Source of the DNA: Monosporascus cannonballus
Taxonomy: Eukaryota; Ascomycota; Sordariomycetes; Xylariales
Reading direction: 5' to 3'
Length of the DNA stretch: 64,000 bases
Assembly: GCA_004154925.1 (NCBI GenBank)
Contig: QJNS01000104.1
Coordinates: forward strand, 124,001-188,000
The number at the start of each line of letters is the position of its first letter. Position 1 is the first letter of the stretch. Under the pieces are notes generated by a model. It did no database searches and was not told the DNA's origin. It was given only the letters and a program-made list of their open reading frames with translations. A program made the position numbers and the translations under genes. Below, in pieces: positions 1 to 10,982 of the stretch.

Positions 1-1354
1 AGAAGCTGCTCTATATAGAGAAAGGCGTACGTCGCTACCGTACATCCTACCGAAGTCGTAATCCAAAGCCATGCATTAAGTTGGCCTCCAAACTCCTTTC
101 GCCGCATATTAGTCGTGGACTTGACATCTCTACTCAGGCCTGACGGTGCACTTACCACAATATTCATCCCAAAGATGCCAGCGACCAATGTCAGCGGGAT
201 GAAGAAAAACGCCAACTGGGTAAGCTTTCCGACGTTTTTTGCTTCCCTGATTGCTTCCTTGCTATCGATGATGCTCATGCTTGACATCAGCGCTTGCTGC
301 AACCCCTCTATGCGGGGGATTATTGATTTTATAAGGGATTGTAAGTGGCGGTCCTTCGTGACAAGCGCGCCGGGAGCCTTGCTTAGATCTGCCCTGTCCC
401 GCATGTAGGTTAATGACACAGACATCTCGAAGCATCGCAGTGTCCATTCATTCAAGAACATCCGGGACGATTGTAAACCACGTTGCACGAGCCTATCATC
501 CGAAAGATGACTTTGAATATCGGAGAGAGCGTGAAGAAGCGGCGAAAGGACCAGGAGTGTTTCGTCCATAACATATTGGAAGATCAAGAGCTTGATGCTA
601 TTGGCAAATTCGACGGCATCGCCATGGTACGATAGCTTCTCGATCCCGTTTGATATGCACTGTGCCGGACGTACAGCGCAAGCGGTTTCAGGAGTATTGG
701 CCTTCTGTAATACTCGTCGTAGAGAGATACCCCCGGTGACTCTGTTCTCCGTGACATGTACTCTTTCAGGATCGAAGAAGATATGTCCTTTTGAAGCTAA
801 CGCATGGGCTGGCGTACAGAACCTTTTATTCCGCAACACATACCGTTGAAGGTCCCATCATGAGTTGCGTATCAGAATATTATACTTGAACGCGCAGCAA
901 CCTCAAGTTTCGTGGTCATATCCTTGGAGTCTCTCTCTGTATCTGGTTCAAGGCGATAATAGGGGCGATATGGTGAGGCTTGTCCAAGATCAAAATGCAG
1001 GACTGCCTCATCCAACCAGAGGCATTCAGCTTCGACGGAATCCCGAGACCACCATTTCGCAACGAACATGTGATAGTAGAAGATCTTAGGCCCGCAGTCG
1101 AATATTGAGTCTTCATAAAGGGCCGTCTCGAGAGATTCGCGAAGGTCGAAAGCATCGAGGTAGTGGCGGCCGCGCCATCTCCCGACCATATGGATCAAGG
1201 CGTTTTTGCCAGATGGATTAAGACTTCGAAGGCCCTCCCAATCCTCGTGGGCGGTTTTGGTATGCTCGCCATCCTCGAAGAGGTGGCAAATGACCTCTTC
1301 TTTACGTCGGGGGGTTTCATCACTAGCTCTACGTGGAAGCAAGATATCCTCCAT
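1..1354 (-). CDS. CorA-like Mg2+ transporter family protein (partial, C-terminus outside window)
   Basis: Likely a membrane divalent-cation (Mg2+) channel or transporter of the fungal CorA-like group. The proposed exons are 1354-886, 808-156 and 95-1, joined by introns 809-885 (GTATAA...CCAG) and 96-155 (GTAAGT...AAAG, with a CTAAT branch site); both keep the frame. About 406 residues are visible. The N-terminal two thirds is a soluble, charged domain. Near residue 370 a hydrophobic segment ends in FGMNIV, which carries the GMN signature that closes the first CorA membrane helix. The third exon encodes a second hydrophobic helix (AWLWITTSVGCTVATYAF), as expected for the two-helix CorA topology. 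The start is the first ATG of the open N-terminal frame. The first intron is the least certain part because the exons beside it lack strong family motifs. Family assignment rests on GMN plus the paired C-terminal helices. Confidence 0.72.
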
Positions 1355-3601
1355 GCCTTAGAATGAAAGGCAATGAGGAATTGATTATTATGACCGAAAG
1401 TGCGACCGACTAGACGTACTTAAGTAAATGGAAGCAGGCTGTGTTATTAATTGGTAACGGGCTTTATTGATATCAGGCAACCACTGCTAGCAGCTACTGA
1501 CGTTTCCCCTTCGCACCCGCAGCAAGGCCTGGACATGCACGCCGCACTGCAAGCCAATGGCAACTACATGGTAGCAATTACTACCCAGTACTGCCGTTGC
1601 GTTGGATTGTAGATATGGCATCGCGGAGCGCCCACATACCATTGGGCGAACATCAATAACTCCTCAGCGCTGCCAAGTTGGGGTCCGTCCTCCAGCACGT
1701 GTACCGTATGATTTGAGGAACTGTTGATTCTGCCAAGCTGAATATGGGCTTTAGGCCGCAGCAAGAGGCCCCAAGGGGTATTTTCACTCCTAGAAATTTA
1801 GGAACGGCGAGTTTTTGCACCACCATCCACGCTGCGGGTGGTAGGTCACAAAACCTTGGGACGCCACAAAAGGTTTAGGACGTAGGCTCACATGTAGGCG
1901 TTTTCTCTTTCGAAATCGGCTATGATACACAGGCGGCCAAAGCCGAATGATCTATCGAATCGGGCCTCGACGACATTTCGAGGTCGAGTTGTCGAGCACT
2001 ATTGCAGCTAATCCCCAGTACGTCCGACCGAAGCCCTTCATTTAAGGCCTTTCGAAGCTTGGGCTGCGATAAACGCCTTTCGGTTCGTTCCCAGGAGCAG
2101 GCTCTCTACAATCATGTCAGAGATGCCCCTTCCGGCCCCTGAATTCTTCCTGCTATAGTAGATTTATAAAGGGCCCCGCCTGAGCTCCTAGACGGAAAAG
2201 CCGATTGTGCATTTCACGAATCTGGCGAGGCCCGTGACAAGAAATTACACCCCTTATTTCGGCCGTTCAAGCCGCTCGGCGCCCGGGGGGGCTATTTATC
2301 ACTAGCCAGGACGACAGAATGGAATATTGTGAGGATGTTGCGCCATTCATTCGAAAGCGCCTGGAAATAAAATTGGCCATAGTAGGCTGCGCTTCGGTTT
2401 GCGTAAGACCAGAATAGGACTCTACATAGGTGTCGCAGAAGGTGACGTGCAGAATAAAAAGACAGATGATTCAGCCTAGCAGAAAATTCCCAGTGTGGGT
2501 AGTGATATAATAACTATGATTCTGCCCTTCCTCTACTTATGGGAGGAGAAGCCCCCTATATATACCCTAGAGACCTCACCAGCGAGTTACCGGGACTCTG
2601 TGAAGGGTATCGACAACTTCTCCTGACAGCTAACTTCGACCTTGGGCAACTAGGGAGAGAACGGATCTAAGATTAGACCTAGGGCCTCAGCACCTGCCAA
2701 AAATCGGGTGAGTTGACCCAAGTATGTAACAGATCCCAATGATTGTTATGTATATACACCGTATATCAAATCAAACGGAACTCGCAGTTTGATTGCCAAA
2801 ATCCATATAACAACCTAGTTCTAGGCCATGATTCACACCATCCTCGCCCCACGAGCCTAGTGTCGGTGCTTGAAGTGGCTTTCCAAATTGGCCCTCGATT
2901 ATTGACCGTACTAAGACCTCTTACACTGGAGCTGTCTTTGCCGAGATGACGTTGTGCTGCTCTCCTAGACCGTCTGCTTGTCGGCGCATATTGCGGCTTA
3001 TACGCAACGAAGGCTAGTCGTAGACGACGGAAGGAATCTGGGCTCTATTGTGACCAGCTCTCGATGTTAACCCAAATGCCTGTATGCCGCCTTTGAGGAT
3101 ATTCTCTGTGCGGATGTAGATATTGTTGAATGACCCGGGGACCGCTAATCGCGTGCCCATGGGAAGACGTTGATGCATGGTTCTGGCCGCATCTTGGCAA
3201 CCTAACAGATCCGCCCCTGAAATAGTGATGTAGACTCCGAGTGTTGGGGAAGGTGTCCCTGACTCTTTCTATTTGCGTATATATGCGTCAAAACCTTGAT
3301 TTTGCGCCCAACCTGCGGTTAACCACACGCCGAGATGGTCCAGAGGAGAGTTAGGCTGCTGTCAGAATGGATAGAAACACATCGAGAGGGTAGTACGCAT
3401 GCATACACATCACCCGGAGGCAGTCCCTGAGTAGACATACAGTGGACTCTCACACGTGATACGATGGGGGAACTTCAACGAAGCCCCGCTCTTCCCATCT
3501 CATTGGAACAAAGCTAACCGGGCCCTCCAGCCTGGTACTGACGCCCCAGCGCGCACTTCACAGAGCGGTTATCACCGAATAAACATGCCGCGACCGGAAT
3601 A
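1355..3601. other. Intergenic region with no recognisable gene
   Basis: About 2.2 kb without a convincing coding region; the open frames here are short and show no familiar motif. Base composition resembles the neighbouring genes, so this is not RIP-mutated DNA. A short hairpin (CCTCGA...TCGAGG) lies near 1965-1982. It should contain the promoter of the leftward CorA-like gene and the upstream region of the rightward gene at 3602. Confidence 0.5.
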
Positions 3602-4133
3602 ATGGCGGAGGAGGAGTCCTCTGGTCATGTGCCAGCACAGCCCGATGGGCAAGATACAATGAACAATGTCTCCCAGGGGGGTAGGGCAACTGAGATGGAC
3701 CAGGACGCCATCGATAAGATCTTCGAGGCGTCTGCGAGAGCTCTAGAGAGAATGAAGGACGAGACACCCGAAGAAGAGGAGGCACAGGGAAAGAAATACG
3801 GCTGTAAGTAAATAATATGCACTGTATCCTAGAGGGAAGCGAAATGACTGGAACCGAAGGGGAGAACCGCCCGAAGGTGTGGATCACGAAACTGCTATGA
3901 GGGTGTTGGAGGAGATGGAGGAGGAATGGTGCCGTGCTGAAGTGGTGGAGGAGGAAGGAGAAAGGATGCAAGCAATTAAGGAGAATAATGAGAATGCTGT
4001 AACTGAGACGGCAGTAGAGCCAACCACGTCGCCAAAAGCGGAAAAAGTGCACGAAGGTGAAGTGGCAGGTGGAAAAGAAAGACAGCAAGAAGCGAAGCAG
4101 GAGGGAAGCGGGAAGGGGATCAAACGAACGTGA
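3602..4133 (+). CDS. Small acidic/charged hypothetical protein
   Basis: I do not recognise this protein. Two open segments join in frame through a GTAAGT donor at 3804 and an AG acceptor at 3875-3876, giving 152 residues from ATG 3602 to TGA 4133. An acceptor at 3832-3833 would also keep the frame, so the exact intron is open. The sequence is hydrophilic: an acidic N-terminal half (MAEEESS; a TPEEEEAQGKK run near residue 58), then a Glu-rich stretch likely to form a helix or coiled coil (MRVLEEMEEEWCRAEVVEEE), and a basic Lys/Gln/Glu tail. No signal peptide or membrane segment is visible. The opposite strand has a longer open frame (3558-4184), but its Ser/Phe/Pro-rich translation looks like the shadow of Glu/Lys codons. 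Expression evidence would decide whether it is a gene. Confidence 0.45.
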
Positions 4134-4563
4134 GGAGCTAAAAAGAAGGGCAAAAGTAGAGATGAGTTTACCGAAAAGCATCAACAGTTGGTGTGAAGAC
4201 TCTTACTACTTCGAGCATTGGACTTTATCGTAGATTCTGGTTCATCGAATTGGAAGTGAAACTCCGGGCGACGCTCGTGATTGTATACGCGATGTAATGA
4301 GTTGATTCAATGTAAAGCGTAACAGAGTTCAGTAGAAAGATGGATGACTATAGGGCACAGGCCAGTTGTTGATTTCCTGTTGCCCCACTAAACAAGCTTC
4401 AAGTAGCAGGGACCTTGACCGAGCTTCACCTTTTTTTTAAAAGAAAAACGTACTACGCGATAGCTTGATTCCACCACTCTAGATCCAACTTCCAGGCTCT
4501 TCCAGCTCCAGCGCCTGGCTACACCCCCGTCGGACGCCCCTCAGATTTCAGTCGTTGCCCAGC
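4134..4563. other. Intergenic region, presumed prp4 promoter
   Basis: No open frame of interest. A poly-T/poly-A stretch near 4432-4446 and pyrimidine-rich sequence just before the Prp4 start are consistent with a fungal promoter and 5' UTR. Confidence 0.4.
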
Positions 4564-6274
4564 ATGATGCACCCATCTCGACAGGCGTATGTGGAGGAGG
4601 CCGAATCCGCGGTAGGTTTTCCAAATAGTCTTGACGGACGTGCAACCGGCTTAGCTATTGGCTAACGTAAAGGCGCCGATAGGAACGCGGGATCAGCCTC
4701 GACGAGATACCCACAGACAACGACTATGAGATACCGGCCGCGAGCGCGGGCATCGCGCCCGAGAAAGCATCCGCGCTGCTGTCGCAATTCGAGCGCAAGA
4801 GGCGAGCGGCCACGATGGCGGTGCCGACAGACGACGGCCGCGTGCGCGCGCGGCTGAGGGAGCTCGGGGAGCCCGTGACGCTGTTCGGCGAGGGCCCCGC
4901 GGACCGCCGCGACCGACTGCGGGAGCTTCTGACGCTGCAGGCGGAGCAGCAGCAGGGCGCGGCGGGCGAGGGGGCCCAGGACATCGCGATGGAGGACGTG
5001 CCCGACGAGGCGGAGCAGGAGGACCAGGAGGAGGAGTTCTACACCAACGGCAGCGACGAGCTCCTGCGCGCGCGGCAGGACATGGCGCGCTTCTCCCTGC
5101 CGCGCGCGAGGCGGCGCCTCGCGTTCCAGAAGCAGGAGGCGTCCATACCGCTGCGGACGCATGTCAAGTTCCGCAAGCAGGTCAAGGAGCGCCTGCAGGG
5201 CTTCGAGCTGCAGGGCAGTCAGACGGCCGGCGACAGAAATGTTAGCTTGACAAGGATATCACCTAATGGCGAGGTCGTTGCGGCGGGCAACTGGGGCGGC
5301 TCGATCAAGCTGATTGAGATTCCGACGCTGGACGAGAAGATGACGCTAAGAGGACACAACAACAGGGTTGGTGGCATTTCATGGTTCCCGGGCGCAACGC
5401 TGCCGGAAGGCAATGTTTCGCGGGAGAGCGTCAACCTCGCCTCCGGTGGTGCAGATGGTCAGGTCTATCTCTGGTCTCTAACGAAGGACACGCCACTATC
5501 GAGCCTCGAAGGACACGCGCAGCGGGTGTGCAGAGTCGAGTTCCATCCTTCTGGGCGATACCTCGCAACAGCGTCTGAGGATACTACTTGGAGATTATGG
5601 TAAGTAAAGAGCCTCCCCCTCTTAGAATTCCCCTTGTTCAGTCGATTAACGCCCTGCTCATTAGGGACGTGGAAACGACTACAGAATTGCTATTACAGGA
5701 AGGCCATTCCCGCGGCGTCTTCGCGGTCTCATTCAACGCCGACGGCTCCCTACTGGCAAGCGGAGGTACAGATAGCATTGCAAGGATATGGGATCTCAGG
5801 TCCGGTAGGACGGTCATGGTTCTGGGACACCAAGACGGTCACATTAAGCCGATCCACGGTCTCGACTGGGGCTCCGACGGTCACAGGGTGCTTACGGGAT
5901 CAGCAGACGGATGGATAAAATGCTGGGACGTCAGAAAGGTGCAGATGACAGGTGGCCTGGGCTCACATAGCAGCGCAGTATCGGATCTCAGATGGTATAA
6001 GGGGTTGGACGACCCGATATTGGGCACGCCACCGGGCCAGGACGAGAATGGCAATCAACTGCCGAAGAAGTCGGGGACGTTCTTTGTGTCGAGCGGATTC
6101 GACCAGAAGGTCAAGATATTCTCTGCCGACGACTGGAGCCTCGCCCAGACTCTGCACGGTCACACGGGTCCCGTTGCTAGCGTGGACTTCAGTAGAGATG
6201 GGAAGTGGATCGTCAGCGGAGGACACGACAAGACTGTGAAACTGTGGGGCCGACTCGATGGCGAGGGCATCTGA
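4564..6274 (+). CDS. prp4: U4/U6 small nuclear ribonucleoprotein Prp4 (WD40 splicing factor)
   Basis: Core nuclear pre-mRNA splicing factor of the U4/U6 and U4/U6.U5 snRNPs. Exons are 4564-4611, 4683-5599 and 5665-6274 (524 residues). Intron 1 (4612-4682) starts GTAGG, has a GCTAAC branch site and ends TAG. Intron 2 (5600-5664) starts GTAAGT and ends TTAG. The N-terminus ([15 protein letters not shown]) and the [11 protein letters not shown] segment are typical of Prp4. An SFM-like helical region lies near residues 65-105 ([19 protein letters not shown]), followed by an acidic linker. Seven WD40 repeats run from about residue 204 to the end, with clear blades such as [14 protein letters not shown] and [15 protein letters not shown] second ATG directly follows the first (4567), so the start could shift by one codon. 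Length and domain order fit the family with nothing missing. Confidence 0.95.
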
Positions 6275-6445
6275 GCGCCTGTCAATAATAGAAGGAAGCT
6301 TTAGGGAGGTGAAGAATAAGATACCCAATAGGCACGAGGTAGTTCCAAGTTTTATATCTGCTCGGGGATAAACACCTGTCGGCCACTTGGCCGTTGGGAT
6401 TGGCACCTGCCGACCGGAGTTCAGGAGGCAATGAACCACCACATA

Positions 6446-6484
6446 ACTGCATAGGACTGCATAGGACTGCATAGGACTGCATAG
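6446..6484. repeat. 10-bp tandem repeat (about 4 copies)
   Basis: The unit ACTGCATAGG is repeated almost four times without mismatch, about 170 bp downstream of the Prp4 stop codon. It is a simple minisatellite, probably copy-number variable between strains. Confidence 0.9.
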
Positions 6485-6820
6485 TTCCCCACTCCTATCT
6501 GATAAGAACAGAGGTGCATATCATGAACCATCATAACCCCGGTTGGCCAATTAAGTCCGCATCTCTGCACCAACCGTATCTCGCCCTTGTCGCCGCGTTC
6601 AGTTCCAACAAACCTTGAATTACATAACGTATTTCTACGGATCAGACCCTGTCCCTGCTCAACTCCATCTCTAATTCTCCTTCCTTCTGTGTTAGTATCG
6701 CGTCAGCTACTTACTTACATAGAAGATTGAGATTTCGCCATCACATTTGCCCCGTCGCTTCGGCGACAACTCCACAAACGGAAACCACCCACGGCTCTTC
6801 ATCCTTGATTCACTGTCGTC

Positions 6821-8589
6821 ATGGCCAGCACTGACAGATACCGACCACCACCGCGCGAGGGATATCAACCACCAGTGCTTCCGGCGAATAATACCCGCCC
6901 GGATCGTGATCGACCCTCGAGATCGCCGTCGGCAAAGAGACGCGAGGTTCCCCCTGCTGTTCCCTCACCACCGACTATGACCTCCCGCAACTCTCCTCCC
7001 CGGTCTCAGTCGCGACCCAGCGCGCCCTCGCCCGCTCACTCTGCGCCAAAGTCACCAGCCGCCGTGACGAATCAATGGTTCTTTACGCCCGATGAGGTCT
7101 TAAGCAGTCCAAGCATCCTGGATGGGTTGTCACCTACCGAGGAGAGGCTACGTCGAGCCAAGGGTGTTAATTTCATATACCAGGCGGGCGTTCTTCTCGA
7201 ACTTCCCCAGACCACGTTATATGTCGCCGGGGTCTTCTTTCATCGGTTCTACATGCGGTGTAGTATGGTGGAGGAAAAACATGGCGTTCACCATTATGTG
7301 AGTTTAGTCTGCAATCGCAATCCCCGGTCCCTACCATTTCATCGGCACGCCTGTGCGCTTGGTCGAGATGAACCATTACGAAGCAGGAGCGCTACATGCT
7401 TTATTCGGGAGATGTTAGAAATGTTCTACCCGATGGAGGCCCTCGACTGATATAAATCTTGAAATAGAACATAGCAGCGACTGCCCTCTTCCTCGCCAAC
7501 AAGACCGAAGAAAACTGTCGCAAGACGAAAGAAGTCATCATCGCCGTTGCGAAGGTCGCCCAGAAGAATCTCAACCTCATCGTCGACGAGCAGTCTAAGG
7601 AGTACTGGCGGTGGCGCGACAGCATCCTCATGTACGAGGAGGTCATGCTCGAGAACTTGACTTTTGACCTGATAGTTGATAATCCGCACATAAAACTGTA
7701 CGAGATTCTCGGCCAGTTGGGCGTCATACACAACAAGAACCTACGTCATGCCGCCTGGGCCTTCTGCAACGACTCGTGCCTGACCCCCCTCCCATTACTC
7801 ATGGATGCCCGCGACATCGCCATCGCCTCCATCTTCTTCGCCAGCACCTTCACGGGCGAGCACATCGATGATATCAACGGGGAACCTTGGTGGAAGTCGC
7901 TCAACGCCAACGAGGACCATTGCTCCCGGGCCATCAAGGTCCTTACCGAGTTCTACACCGAGAACCCCCTGAAGAAGCAGGAGAACCCCTACCAGGGCTC
8001 GCCGAAGTTCGACCTCGAGAACACGCGACGTAAGGCCGACGACTCGAGCACTAACGCGACGCCGCGGACAGACCCCGACCGGGGCGTGACACAGACCCCA
8101 CCGCGCGCTAGTAACAAGGCTAACGGGCCGGATGGTGATGCGGACGTGGAAAGCAGCAATAAGAATGCTAGTAGCCAGACGCTGGCCGGCGAGACGTCTA
8201 AGGGAACGGCAGCGGACGCGGACAGCTACAGTAAGGATGCGAGCAGCGTGACGGTGGCTGTAGAGTCGGCGCCTAAGAGGGCAGCAGCAGACACAGACAG
8301 CCGCAGTAAGGATGCAGATAGTGGGACGTTAGCCGCAGAGGCGGCGTCTAAGAGGATGTCGGGCGATTCGGACGCCGTCCTTAAGGAAGCCGCGAACAAC
8401 CTGAGCATTCATCAGGGGACGAGCGCTGCCCACGGCGATAGCCTGGTTGGATCGCCCCGCCCTAACGGGAAGCGTAAGGAGCTCGAGAACCCGGCTGCTG
8501 CCCAGGAAGGGCCCCAATCGAAACGCCAGCGCACAGAAAGCGTTCGCTCGGAAGATGATGAGGATGACGAAGGGGAGGTCCATGAATAG
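6821..8589 (+). CDS. Cyclin K/Pch1-type transcriptional cyclin
   Basis: Regulatory cyclin of the cyclin K/T/Pch1 group, expected to activate a Cdk9- or Ctk1-like kinase that phosphorylates the RNA polymerase II tail in the nucleus. Exon 1 is 6821-7297 and exon 2 is 7468-8589 (532 residues); the 170-nt intron starts GTGAGT and ends ATAG. The first 80 residues are Ser/Pro/Arg-rich. The cyclin box begins at NQWFFTPDEV and runs through FIYQAGVLLELPQTTLYVAG and the intron-spanning NIAATALFLANKTEENCRK; a second cyclin fold covers the LTFDLIVDNP region. The tail beyond about residue 360 is low complexity, with three 25-residue repeats and a basic GKRK...SKRQR stretch that could be a nuclear localisation signal. 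The intron falls inside the cyclin box, and splicing is needed for the family motif. Paralogue identity (K versus T or Ctk2) is less certain than the family. Confidence 0.9.
8161..8382 (+). repeat. Three tandem coding repeats in the cyclin C-terminal tail
   Basis: Three consecutive units of 72, 75 and 75 bp (8161-8232, 8233-8307, 8308-8382) each encode a K-(N/D)-A-x-S start, then an Ala/Glu/Ser run and a D-(A/T)-D-S-type end. A degenerate fourth start (KEAANN) follows. They are diverged rather than identical. Confidence 0.75.
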
Positions 8590-9630
8590 GAGCCTCCAGC
8601 TCACTGAGACATTCCTCAATAGGAGAGAGGGATTTTGAACTCAGTGACTATGCTGGGTGAGTTTAATCCTACGACATGGATACCGTCCGACACCGGAGAG
8701 CTGGGCTTCATTTTGCACACTGAACCCGAATCAGCAACACTGCGACCTCGGACTCAGTCGCGTCAAGTGGTTCAGCACATATAGCGATTGAGTCCTTTTA
8801 AAGGAACCTGAAGAAAACTACCAGTATTGCGAGGAAATGAGGGGCTAATGTCGGAACATTCTCCCTACACTCGCGCCATACGACTTGTTATGATGGAAGG
8901 GTTATTTAGCGGAGAGTAAAAGTGAACTGGCAACCGCGACAGCGCACTCACCGCCTGATGGCACGAGGTGAGGTGAAGCCGACTACGGCATGAGCTTTGA
9001 GTCTAGGCTAGTTTGACCGAGGGCAGAAGAGGCTTCCCTAGCAACCCTACTTGGAAACGGCATTCAGGTCCATCTGAATTTGAGCTACCGCGATTCCCGG
9101 ACTTTGCATGTTTACTCCTCTTTTCGTCCCGTCACTTCTTCGGGACGCTTTCCATAATATGGCGTTTCTAGGCGGCCCTGTTCCGGAAGACAGAGCGAGG
9201 CAGCCTGCGTATTCAGAGGGGGCGGATGGAAAGGCGTTTGGCCGACCGGCTGGCTGGCTGATTGATTTGGTACTCATTCGGGTTGCATTCTTGCCTTTGT
9301 GTTCCTTGTTCATATTATGTGCGTGTATTGCATCATCTGGATGGAAGGAGGGATGGGAGCGGGTACTTAACAAACGAGAAGATACCGACCCCGTTTCAAT
9401 ACAGGTGTACAGTAGGAGCAACAATAACTCGCAGACTTTACGGGGTTTGCGCGAAGTGGCATGGCATCATATCATCTTCGTGTGATAGGCGGGAGTCTGT
9501 AAGGCAGTCAGTCCATCGACCACAATAACAACCTGCCTGGCCCTGGACTTCCACGACTACCCGCACACGTGCCCTACCTACAACACAAACATGCGCCCTC
9601 GAACTTCCTGCCAACGTCCCACACACACAG
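8590..9630. other. Intergenic region between cyclin and Dus4 (convergent ends)
   Basis: Short open frames on both strands (for example around 9047-9485) mirror each other and carry no recognisable motif, so I leave them out. The region holds the 3' ends of two converging genes. A pyrimidine- and CA-rich stretch near 9570-9680 is the downstream flank and end of Dus4. Confidence 0.45.
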
Positions 9631-10975
9631 CTACCCCTCCCTCCGCACACCCCCTTCATCCCCCCTCTCCCCGCGCACCTCATCCAGGAAATCCAAAACG
9701 TCAACCCAGCTGCCGCACTCGACCAGGCGCACGCGCTCGCGCTTCGACAGCAGCGCGCCCTTGTCGGGTCCCAGCCCCGGGCCGCACATCTCCGTCAGGT
9801 GGTGCACGCCGAGCTTGAGGGGGAGAGGGGCACGCGCCGCGTTGCGCAGGAACGCGTCGACGGCTTCCCAGGGGCAGCATGAGTGCCCCGCGAACAGCGC
9901 CGGGTTTGCGAGGAGCGCGCGCGCCGACATTAGGCCTGCCAGGTGCGGGAGGTGGAGCTTGGCAGAGGGGCTGGTGGTTGGGGATGGGCCTGGAGAAGAA
10001 GGGGAGGAACGGCGGCTAGGGGCGGTTGATGGCTTGGGCGAGGTGTTCGTCGTGAGCGTCGGTTGCGGCTCGAGCAGGTGCGACGTATATGGCAGATTGG
10101 CGAGCGCGAACACGTCCCCGGACACGAGGATCGGGACGCGCTTGCCGAACGTCTCGGTCAGGAGCGCCAGCGCGTCGAGGTCGATCGGCGTGCTCGACGG
10201 CGTGTGCCGCGTGCGCGGGTGTATCGTGATCCAGTCTACATTCCTCCCGCCCCCTCCTCCCAGCACCGCGTCCCCACCACCCGCGCCACACCCGTCGCCC
10301 AGCACCGTGCTGATGAAGTCCACCGTCCGCCGCAGGTCCGAGTGCACGCGTATCTTGACGCTGACGCTGCGGCCGCGCGGGCTCCCGAGGTCCCGGGCCG
10401 TCATGCCGACGGCCCAGCCGTCGTCCGCGAGCCGCCGCCGGGTCGCGACCACCATGTCGCGCACGAGATCCCGGCGGCCCATGAGCGCGGCGCCGAGGCT
10501 CGCGGCGCACGCCCACGACTGCGGGCACCCGCAGTTGAGGTCGACGCCGTTCACGAAGGGCGCCGCGAGGGACGCGGCGCGCGACAGCTCGACGGGGTCG
10601 CTGGCGCCGAACTGCGCGATCGTCGGCGGCTGCCGCTTCGTCGCCATGGAGGTGGTGGACACGGTCAGGTCGCTGTCCCGCGCCGCCGCGTTCCGGTTGA
10701 ACTCCTTCGCCAGGATCATCGGCGTCCAGCACAGGTCCGTCCCGTACTCGTGCACCGTCTGCCGGAACGCGAGCTTGCTGTAGCGCACCACTGCGGGGGC
10801 CGTCGTTAGTGCGCGGTTTCGCCTTACGGAAGCACCTGGCCGGCGGAAGACTTAAGTACTCACTTGGCGCGCATGCGTACAGGTAGCGCTTCTGCGACTT
10901 GGCGAGGTCGAAAAGCTTCAGCGGACTGTCGACGTGATTAGCGCTCTGGTGGAGGTCGAGGCGGTGATATATATA
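9631..10975 (-). CDS. dus4: tRNA-dihydrouridine synthase Dus4
   Basis: Flavin-dependent enzyme that reduces uridine to dihydrouridine in the tRNA D-loop (U20a/U20b for Dus4). The main exon is 10790-9631. A 73-nt intron (10791-10863, GTGAGT...CGCAG) joins it to an upstream exon ending at 10864; splicing rebuilds the motif ACAPMVRYSKLAFR. Other family features are DLCWTPMILAKEFNR, GVDLNCGCPQSWA with the catalytic Cys in GCP, VSVKIRVHSDLRRTVDF, and WITIHPRTRHTPSSTPI near the FMN site. GLMSARALLANPALFAG and HHLTEMCGPGLGPDKGALLS close the protein. An unusual Ser/Pro/Thr-rich insertion of about 35 residues precedes GLMSARALL. The start codon is unresolved: the upstream exon is open to about 10975 but contains no in-frame ATG, so there is either another 5' exon or a sequence error near the AT repeat. 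Confidence 0.88.
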
Positions 10976-10982
10976 TATATAT
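10967..10982. repeat. (AT)n microsatellite
   Basis: An uninterrupted run of eight AT dinucleotides immediately upstream of the open part of the Dus4 first exon. Confidence 0.9.

Noticed and set aside
3558..4184. 208-codon minus-strand open frame
   Set aside because: Ser/Phe/Pro/Leu-rich translation with no motif. It mirrors Glu/Lys-rich codons of the plus-strand frame that joins cleanly across a canonical donor.
10016..10809. Long open frames in other phases over Dus4 (10,016-10,732 minus; 10,063-10,809 plus; 9,569-10,783 plus)
   Set aside because: Arg/Ala-rich shadows created by high GC at third positions; Dus4 motifs are all in the other frame.
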